Source: Euphorbia lathyris (Eukaryota; Streptophyta; Magnoliopsida; Malpighiales; Euphorbiaceae). Taken from it: a DNA stretch of 64,000 bases. This document shows, piece after piece, positions 56,186 to 64,000 of this stretch. The translations under genes and the position numbers were made by a program. Every line of letters begins with the position of its first letter. Position 1 is the first letter of the stretch. Below the pieces are notes generated by a model. It was given only the letters and a program-made list of their open reading frames with translations. It was not told the origin of the DNA and did no database searches. The stretch covers positions 43,491,501 through 43,555,500 of the forward strand of contig NC_088915.1 of assembly GCF_963576675.1 (NCBI RefSeq). The letters are read 5' to 3'.

Positions 56186-57430
56186 GAAATTGTGTTTCAA
56201 TAGCTGCATCGTTTCCCATTAGTAGAATATCATTGACATACAATATTAAGTAAATGATCGAGCTACCATTAGCTTTCATGTACATGCTTATACCAACTCC
56301 CACTAGTTTATATGTACAGGGTTACAAGAGCGTCCTCATAAGTCGTAGGTTCATCGTCTAACACGGGAACCTCTTCCTCGTCTCCCACTAGAAATCCAAA
56401 TCTATTTGGGATTTGATGAACTCAACTAGACCTACGAGTTAGTAGTGTCACCATTGTCTCATCTTGTGATATAGATTTGGGTTCCACCATCGCTTTCGTC
56501 GTTTCAACCGATCCCTCTTCTTGAACTTCTTCAAGTTCAATCACGCTTCCTACTTGTGTTTCTAGGAGAAACTATTTCTCTAGAAATACTGCGTGTTACT
56601 TTTCTTTCGGATATCCAATGAAGAAGTATTTATCAGATTTAGAATCTAACTTATCTAATGTTATGCGTTTAACATATGTTGAACACCCCTAAATTCTCAT
56701 GAAAGAGAAACTGGATTTTTTTCCAATGAAATAATTCAAATGGAATAGAACTGACGAATTTTATGGATACTCGGTTCAAGGTAAATAAAATGGTTTCTAG
56801 GGCGTAGCCTTAGAACATATTTGGGAGAGAGGATGTGCTCATCATGGATCGTACTATATCTAATAGAGTACAATTTCTCCTTTCAGATACACCATTGTGT
56901 TGTGGTGTATACGAAGGAGTCCCTTGTGAGCGAATCCCATATTCGTTTAAATAATTCAGGAAATCATCTGAAAGATATTCTCCGCCTCGATCCGATTGAA
57001 GTACTTTAATAGTCTTTCTTGTTTAATTTTCTACTTCATTCGTGAAGCATTTGAACTTTCTCAAAAGCTTCTGACTTATGCTTCATCAAGCATATGTATC
57101 CATATCTGATATGATCATCTTATGAAGCTAATGAAGTAACTGAACCTTTTTCTTTACCTGTGTTGATATACGACTATGTACATCTGAATGTATTAGTCCT
57201 AGAGTGTCCTATACACGTTCTCCTTTATTGCTAAAGGGTGTCTTTGTCATCTTTCCTTCCTTTAAATAAGACTTACATGTGCCCATTGTTTCAAAACCAA
57301 CTAAGTCTATAAGCCCATCTTGATGCAACTTAGACACATGTTTCTTGCTTATGTGGCCTAGGTGACATTCCCACAAGTAAGTTTGAATTATAAATCCTTT
57401 TATTCCAAATGTAAAAGACCATCCTAACCC
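56186..57430 (-). pseudogene. Integrase and RT N-terminus of copia element F
   Basis: Minus-strand phrases: WHLGHISKKHVSKLHQDG (about 57350, GAG-pre-integrase), YLKEGKMTKTPF (about 57250), LQSDRGGEYL and GIRSQGTPSYTPQHNGVSER (57000-56880, integrase core), DKYFFIGYPKE (about 56620) and YVNDILLMGND (56250-56215), the RT active site with N for the first D. The gene is riddled with stops. Confidence 0.8.
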
Positions 57431-57549
57431 TTCTTCTAAAGAGAGTCTAGGTACTTCTTACATTTCCTCTTCCAATTCCTTTTTTTACCATATTAGTGGC
57501 ATTCCCTTTCGGCTTCTTGCTTTTATTGACTTAGCTTAATGCCTTTGTT

Positions 57550-58080
57550 CTTCTTGGAATCTTTAGAATTGGGAAACTTCCCTTTTTGTGAGATCCCTCA
57601 ATAACAAGTGTAGTCATCACTTTGTCTTTCTTTAGATTGGGCTCAATTAACTTGAGCATATTCAAGAGCTCTTCTACAGAGGTCTCTAAGTTATTCATTT
57701 GGCAGTTTATGATGAACTATGAATAACTCTCTAGGAGGCACTGTAGAACCAAGTCGACACTTAATTCATGATCCATCACAAATCCTATACTAGAAGTCTT
57801 GGTGATCTAGCCAATCATTTTGACACAACGTGCCACAACAGAAGAACCTTCTTGTATCTTCGAGCGAAACAACAACTTCACTATCTCATAGCTTTCGCAT
57901 TGAGTCTGTTTCTCAAGCACCTCCTTCAAGTGCATCACCATGGAATACACATCCATGTTCTCATGTTGCCTTTGTAGCTCTAGTGCCTACATCTGCAAGT
58001 ATGATGCATCCTGCATGTTTGTCATCTGACTGATGCTTTCCATAAACATCAATCTTCTTGACAAGAGCATCATCGACATA
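57550..58080 (-). pseudogene. Gag of copia element F
   Basis: The minus strand gives MDVYSMVMHLKEVLEKQTQ, FVMDHELSVDLVLQ and MNNLETSVEELLNMLKLIEP, typical of the copia gag (UBN2-like) with several stops. Confidence 0.75.
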
Positions 58081-58242
58081 GACATTGGGTATTGGCGTAT
58101 CTTAATACATACCCAATCTTTTTTAAGGAAAATAGATAAGCCTAGGCGAAGCGGAATAATAAAATTTTATCTATTTTATCTATTTCCCTTTTCCAAGATC
58201 TGTTAATTGTTATTTCATATAAAGAGGGATAGAAAGTAATAC

Positions 58243-58505
58243 CTTCGGTGAAGAACTATCTACGGTTGCAAACGAAGTGCCCACAACTCTTAATCTGTGT
58301 ATCACGAACAACAAAAGAAACAACACATAAAAAGATAACTAATCAGTAATCAACCTTAATAATAGCAATCGCAATGATTGCCTCTAACAGAAATCGATAC
58401 GAGATCAAAGAGAGAGTAAGAAAGATTGTAATTAGCCGAGACGGTTACGGAACGATTCCTCTAGCCCTTCTATTTAGTGTTGGCCGAATTATGGGGTTAG
58501 GGAGT
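58243..58505 (-). repeat. Remnant of the 5' LTR of F
   Basis: GAACTATCTACGGTTGCAAA resembles GAACTATCTACCATTGCAAA at 52249, and TGATTGCCTCTAACAG resembles AGATTGCCTCTAACGG. Element E begins at 58506. Confidence 0.65.
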
Positions 58506-61244
58506 TGTAGGTGCCGCGGCCTCGCCCGGAAGACCCGGGGGGTGGACACCGTTGACGATAGATGCTGTGATTGGAGCCGAAAGCAACCAATCGCGAAATC
58601 AAGCTGCTCGGCAGGGCCGAAGCTCGGAGTATGGAAGAGTCTCCACCCACGAATGGGAAATGAACACCGATCCCTTGCGGGAGACCGATGAGGGTTCGAG
58701 AAATTTGGGTACGAGCCGAGAAGGCTAGCTCTTTTCCGGAGAAAGGCTACTAGGCACCCCGACATCGCCCGATTCTGAACCACCGACCTCCTACTTAGCA
58801 TGTTAGGCGCTAACGGACTAATCGCATATTTCTTTAAGTTTAAAATTCATTTGAAACCTTTTCTTTCTCGTTTTGAAAACCGTTTTGAGCATATATTATT
58901 GAAAGCCATTTTAGTAAAGAATCACCAATTTACATGAATTTAGAGTATATAGAAGAAAGGGGGAGATAGAAGGAAGAATTGGTTTATTTACTACGTGAAT
59001 TATGCATTATATTATACATTAAATTTAAACTAATCTCACTCCCCAAAAGAAGGTTTATTTACATGGTTCGTGCCTTAATCGCCGTTGGAACGATTTAGGC
59101 ACGTTTCAAAACCTCGTTGATTTACATGCTTTTCACTCGAATCGCCATTGGAACGACTCGAGTGTTTGAAAACGTGGCATAAGAAGTTTTAACTCAAAAA
59201 CGTGATTAAGCATACAAGTCCATTTATTTTTGTACAAAACCGTTTAGTTAGGAAAACGATTCAAAACTCTATTATTTACAAGGAAAACTATTTTAATTAC
59301 AAGGTTCGCTTAATCCGTCGTTGGAACGGATCAAGGTTTTAAAACGTGGGATTTTAGAAAGTCGTTTGAAATGGCAAAGAAATAAAAATCTTTTATTTAC
59401 ATTAAGCACCTCTAGAAACCTTTAATTTAAATAAGCAAATTGAACTCTCTTTTTGTGGTTTATTTTCCTTTTTTCACTCAATTAACCTCCATTAAACATA
59501 CTTACAACAACTAACAAATTAAACCCAAATTCACCAAACCAAAATACTTTTAAAACATATATATATATAGAAAATTCAAAAGGAGAATAAATATACATAT
59601 TTATATAAATATACATCATGGTAAAAATAATAATAATACTTATAGATCAAAGAAAATAAGATAAGAAAAATAATAATAATATATATACAAGTGAAAACAA
59701 AGATAATGCTAATTATAATATTCTTTGATTTTAATTTAAGAAAAAGCAATGTAAAAATAATGAATAAAATTCATGAATAAGAAAACTAAATTTAATACCC
59801 AAAATAGCTTTTCTTTACATAATAAATATATAGAGAATAACCCACCCTAAACAATAATTAATCTAGTTTAAATGATTTTAAAGGAAACATATATATATAT
59901 ACAAATAGCTTTACAGAAACAAATTAATGTAAATTATGCCCAAATATATAAAATAAGTAAATACATAATAAGTAATTACTAGTTATATACCTCAAAAATA
60001 ATTTTTAATAAACATATTACATAATTATACATATATATAGACCAAATGTCAAAAAGTTGAGAAAAGAGGGTTAAAAAGGCATATTTTAAAATTCCGGCAG
60101 CTTTACCGATGGAAAATCTGTCAGTAAACAGCCTTTACAGAAATAGCAAAGTTACAGAAACAACCCCTATACTTTCCAGATTTTTTAAAATGCTTTAGAT
60201 CTACTCTATTCTATCATTTTGGTCTCCGAACTACCCAAATCGGGTCATAGTCTATAGCGGAGCCTCCCAAAACCATGTTTTATTTAAAACGTTAATTTTA
60301 AAAAGCTTTTTAAATCCTATATTTACAACGTTTTAGTCCCGAACTACCCTTAAATCGGGTCACGGTTTGTATTGGGACTTAAAACGAGGTTTTTATTTCA
60401 AAACAAAACCAAACGTCTATTTAATACGAGACAGAAATTAAATAAATTCGGAAAAATAAATAAACGTGATAAATAAATAACTAACTAAATAAATAAATAA
60501 AGGAACAAAACTATAAATAAAATAAATAGACGAAATAAATAAAATGAGTCTAGTCCTCGGATAATACCTCAAGATCGGTATTGACGGCTGAAGTTGGTTA
60601 ATTCCACGAATTATGCTTTCTCGGTGTTTTTTTTGTTTTTGTAAAATATTTAACTTTTTGGAGATTTTCAATTTTTAGGAAAAAAAATGTTTTCTCCCAA
60701 AAATTTACTTTCTCTCTCTAAAAAAATATTCTAGAGTGAGAAGCTCTCCAAAATCCTCCTCTCTTCCAAAATGCATGGGGATCCGTGCCTTTTATAGGCA
60801 TGGATCCCAAAGTTGGGCGACGCCCAACACACAGTTGGGCGACGCCCAACCTCGGTTGGGTGCGCGCCCAACAGGCGCTGGACGGACGCCCAACGTAGGT
60901 TGGGCGTGCGCCCAACTGCTGTTGGGCGTGTGCCCAGCGTCGTTGGTCGTGCGCCCAATTGCCGTCGGACGTGCGCCCGACGCTACTGGGTGCTCGCCCA
61001 ACGCTATTGGGCGCCCGCCCCACGTCGTTGGGTGCTCGCCCAACGGTCATTAGGCGCGCACCCAACGCTTTCGGCATGCGTTGGACGACGCCCTATGTTC
61101 GTTGGGCGCCCGTGAGTCGCCTATTTGCCGACACGCAATCCTTCAGGGCCCTTTCGTGGTTTTTATTTTTTAAATTATTGGAATCAACCGCTTTAACCGT
61201 CTGTTATGGGTTTTCGTCACAGGTCCTCCGACTCGGTGTCTACA
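58506..61244 (-). repeat. 3' LTR of element E (2739 bp)
   Basis: TGTAGGTGCCGCGGCC at the start and TGTCTACA at the end correspond to A. It keeps the TATA box (60788-60797), the three GTTGGAACGA motifs and a degraded hairpin (about 60103-60129). A palindrome array lies at 60813-61110. Confidence 0.9.
60813..61110. repeat. Palindrome array in LTR of E
   Basis: About a dozen units of the GTTGGGCG..CGCCCAAC kind, more than in A and with different inner bases. Confidence 0.85.
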
Positions 61245-61258
61245 GCTGCCCCTACTTT
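61245..61258 (-). other. Polypurine tract of E
   Basis: Minus strand AAAGTAGGGGCAGC next to the LTR. Confidence 0.85.
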
Positions 61259-61432
61259 TCTATTTTGATAGTGACGTGTGTGCTTTTTCGAAAAAACTTT
61301 TTCGTGAATGCGACACATGCAATGGGAATCATATTAAAGTAAAAGACACATATAGAGTGGGAGGGGAAATACCTGATCTCCATGTCGCAAGTTCCTTCCT
61401 TGTCTTCAGTCTCTTCATCGACCGTCTCCCCC

Positions 61433-62012
61433 TAGCTCTTTCTAGCGACCCTAGTCTCTAAACCGACCGCAGGTAATATGGCTCTCTCTAGCTACCCTAG
61501 TCTCTAAATCGACTGCATGTAAGTGGCTATTTCTAGTGACCCTATTCTCTACATTAACCGCAGGTAAATGGCTCTTTCTAGCGACCCTAGTCTGTACATC
61601 GACCGCAGGTAAGTGGCTCTTTCTAGCGACCCTAGTCTCTACATTGACCGCAGGTAAGTGGTTCTTTCTAGCGACCCTAGTCTCTACATCGACCGCAGGT
61701 AAGTGGCTCTTTCTAGCGACCCTAGTCTAAATCGATCGCAGGTAAATGGCTCTTTCTAGCGACCCTAGTCTTCACATCAACCGCAGGTATGTAGCTCTTT
61801 CTAGCGACCCTAGTCTTTACATCGACTGCAGGTATATAGCTCTTTCTAGCGACCCTAGTCTTTACGTCGACCGCAGGTATGTAGCTCTTTCTAGCGACCC
61901 TAGTCTTTATCTCGACCGCAGGTATGTAGCTCTTTCTAGCGACCCTAGTCTTTACATCGACCGCAGGTATGTAGCTCTTTCTAGCGACCCTAGTCTTTAT
62001 CTCGACCGCAGG
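61433..62012. repeat. 45-bp tandem array in E
   Basis: Units like GTAAGTGGCTCTTTCTAGCG followed by ACCCTAGTCTCTACATCGACCGCAG, about 12-13 copies. ACCGCAGGTAA-TGGCT is shared with ACCGTAGGTAAGATGGCT of the A array, so the arrays have a common root but different length and sequence. Confidence 0.9.
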
Positions 62013-62040
62013 TACTCTTTCGTTTTGCATATCGCGAAAT

Positions 62041-62440
62041 CAGTCATTCGACCCTAATCTCTACATCGATTGTAGGCGTTTTCTTGTATTGCAGATCTCC
62101 AAATCAAACATCCGACCCTAATCTATACATCGATCGCAGGCGTCCCTTCGTTTGCGTATCTCCAAATCAACCGTTCAACCCTAATCTCTACATCGATTGC
62201 AGGCGTTCTTTGTTGATGATAGCTGGGCTCTATCACTCGTCCGAGAGTTGGAATTGAGACCTCGTCCCAGAGGTTTTGACCGCAGTCGCTTTGATATTTA
62301 GGCTTTATCACTCGTCCGAGAGTTTTTTTTTTTTGGCCGTAGTCGCTTTGATATTTGGACTTTATCACTCGCCCGAGAGTTTTTTACCGCAATCGCTTGA
62401 TGTTTGGGCTTTATCACTCGTCCGAGAGTTTGGACTTGGG
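62041..62440. repeat. Two shorter repeat blocks in E
   Basis: 62041-62215: about three units of some 63 bp with CGACCCTAATCTCTACATCG. 62222-62440: about four units with TATCACTCGTCCGAGAGTTT. Confidence 0.8.
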
Positions 62441-62504
62441 ATCTCGTCCTAGAGGTTTCGACCGCAGTCGCTTCTTTTTACCAGGATCGTCTGAGTTTGA
62501 CCGG

Positions 62505-62818
62505 AGTCGATGATGCCATAGACCGGAGTCCGTAGCGGGGCCCGTGCCTATTGATGATGCCGTAGACCGCAATCCATAGCAGGGCCTGTGCCCATTGGTA
62601 GTGTTGTAGACCGTAGTCCGTAGCGGGGCTTGCGCCCATTGATGATGTCGTAGACCGCAGTCCGTAGCGGGGCCTGTGCCCATTGATGATGTTGTAGACC
62701 GCAGTCCGTAGCGGGGCCTGTGCCCATTGATGATGCCGTAGACCGCAGTCCGTAGTGGGGCCTGTGCCCATTGATAATGTCGTAGACCGCAGTCCGTAGC
62801 GGGGCCTGTGCCCATAGA
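62505..62818. repeat. 44-bp tandem array in E
   Basis: Units GATGATGCCGTAGACCGCAG plus TCCGTAGCGGGGCCTGTGCCCATT, seven copies. It has no counterpart in A. Confidence 0.92.
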
Positions 62819-63069
62819 TCGAATTTTAATTTGTCTATCGAAACCTGCCTAGACTTGCACGAATGTCATGGAGCTATCCGAGTATTTCTGCGTGCCCCTT
62901 GACTTGAGTCACAGTCATCACTTGGCGAGTATTTTTATTATGTTATAGTGTAGTGATATGTATGCACATGATTATGAATGAATGTATGTATATTTTTCTC
63001 TCTTTTTTTTACATTACTTCCCTCCTATTTTTCTTTACGGGGAGACCTCTATTCTATTAACCGGAGAGT

Positions 63070-63190
63070 ACAGGAGAACGTGGCGATTGGGCAAGAGGAT
63101 TCACTGTGGGATGATGATGCTCAGATCGGACGTCGTTATCGGGATATGGAGGATGAGCGCTCCAGCTGGAGGATTAGCCAATTATACATT
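63070..63190 (+). pseudogene. Probable last-exon remnant of the PMD gene in E
   Basis: The plus strand reads DDDAQIGRRYRDMEDERSSW, which resembles EADARVGQVYQERNDHWSEV of exon 6 in A. Upstream, GAATGTATGTATAT and a T-rich run resemble intron 5 of A (5090-5188). The rest of the gene, its promoter and exons 1-5 are absent. Confidence 0.55.
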
Positions 63191-63403
63191 ATTTTTGTAA
63201 TTGCTCAAGACATAACTACTGTTACCAGGACCTGCCTTTTTTCGGTTTTCAGATCCCATCGATTTTTCAACTCTCCTTTTACTATCCCAGAATTTTCAAA
63301 TGAGCGCCCTCTTGGGTTTTCACTCATTGGGATGTCCCTTATTGTTGCATAGATCGCCCTTTACGGGTTTTCAACCTATCGGGAATTTTTATTTCTCTTT
63401 TTT

Positions 63404-64000
63404 TTACGAAAAGTATTTCTTAAGCCTATCCAGATTGGTAGGCTCAGAGAAATCAATGCCATCCATCGTGGTTAGTTTCACCGCCCCTTTTCTTAGCATC
63501 TTCTTCACGAGAAATAGTCCTTCCTAGTTTGGCCTAAACTTGCCCCTAGGGTCAGTGTGCGTCATTCGGATCTGCTTCAGCACCATGTCCCCCTCCTTAA
63601 TAGGACTGACCTTAACCCTTTTGTTGAAGGCTCGGGCCATCCTCCTTTTATATAGCTGCACGTGGTAAAGGGCCTCCATCCTTTTCTCGTCTACCAATGC
63701 CAACTGCTCATAACGCTTCTTCACCCATTCCGCTTCAGGAATCTCAGTTTCTACCGTGACTCTCAGCGATTGCTTCTCGATCTCAATTGGCAGAACTGCT
63801 TCTGCCCCATATACCAAGGAGAACGACGTTGCCCTAGTAGGTGTTCTAATGGTCGTGTGATAGGCCCACAAAGCAAGTGGAAGCTGCTCGTGCCAATTCC
63901 GGTGCGACTCCACTGTCTTTACGAGATTCCTCTTAAGGTTCTTATTAGCCGCCTCCACTGCCCCATTAGCTTGTGGGCGGTATGGAGAAGATCTGTGGTG
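63404..64000 (-). pseudogene. Integrase C-terminal part of element E
   Basis: The frame matches the integrase of A from SSPYRPQANGAVEAANKN to LDRLKKYFS. One TAG near 63523 replaces the tryptophan of the WEG motif (NWEGPF in A). The catalytic glutamate lies in GAVEAANK. The N-terminal part lies outside the window. Confidence 0.88.

Larger units (their letters stand above)
52246..58505 (-). mobile_element. Element F: old Ty1/copia element
   Basis: Minus-strand remnants follow copia order: gag, integrase, RT, RNase H, PPT, 3' LTR. Similar sequences at 52246 and 58243 are the LTR ends. Every coding part is broken. The 5' LTR is cut by element E at 58506, and RT is split by an LTR-like insertion at 54865-56081. 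Confidence 0.8.
58506..64000 (-). mobile_element. Element E: Tat/Ogre-type relative of A (3' end only)
   Basis: The LTR, PPT, 3' repeats and integrase end match A in order and orientation. The body continues beyond the right edge. GGAGT (58501-58505) is the expected TSD. Confidence 0.9.

Noticed and set aside
61536..62057. Repetitive open frames in E on both strands
   Set aside because: By-product of the 45-bp array, which is divisible by three.

Overview
This window is plant nuclear DNA, most likely from a eudicot (lineage inferred from the element types, not proven). It is almost entirely nested LTR retrotransposons. I found no ordinary single-copy host gene, tRNA, rRNA or CRISPR. Six element groups can be separated by LTR ends, target-site duplications (TSDs), primer-binding sites (PBS) and polypurine tracts (PPT).

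Layout. (1) 1-18348: element A, a minus-strand Ty3/gypsy element of the Tat/Ogre type. Its 5' LTR is 15319-18348; its 3' LTR runs off the left edge and ends at 1159. It carries gag, protease, RT-RNase H, a second RNase H and integrase, with several stops and frameshifts. Between integrase and the 3' LTR it carries, on the opposite strand, an apparently intact six-exon gene for a plant mobile domain (PMD) protein (2423-5527) with its own TATA box. (2) 18349-22178: the 3' end of element X (plus strand, Athila-like), into which A inserted. It abuts an inverted X-family LTR (22179-22887 continuing at 51650-52245). (3) 22888-51649: element C, a minus-strand Athila element inserted in that inverted LTR. 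Its 3' LTR is split by element B (23476-31913, plus strand, same family, no gag-pol; TSD ATACA). Its interior is split by element D (36580-43442, plus strand, scrambled gypsy pol remnants and a 27-bp tandem array). (4) 52246-58505: an old minus-strand Ty1/copia element F, itself interrupted by an LTR-like insertion. (5) 58506-64000: the 3' end of element E, a relative of A on the minus strand, running off the right edge. E has lost the PMD gene apart from a probable last-exon remnant.

Relative order of insertion, inferred from nesting: inverted X LTR and F are oldest; then X-forward and C; then A (in X-forward), B and D (in C). E inserted in or beside an F LTR.

The most interesting items are: the intact antisense PMD gene; a gag protein with four tandem capsid-like domains; and, in elements B and C, two paralogous ORFs downstream of pol, each preceded by a GTCGCGAC-type hairpin and a TATA box that resemble the LTR promoter. 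The GC-rich palindrome arrays in the A/E LTRs and a second internal PPT-like motif in B/C are also unusual.
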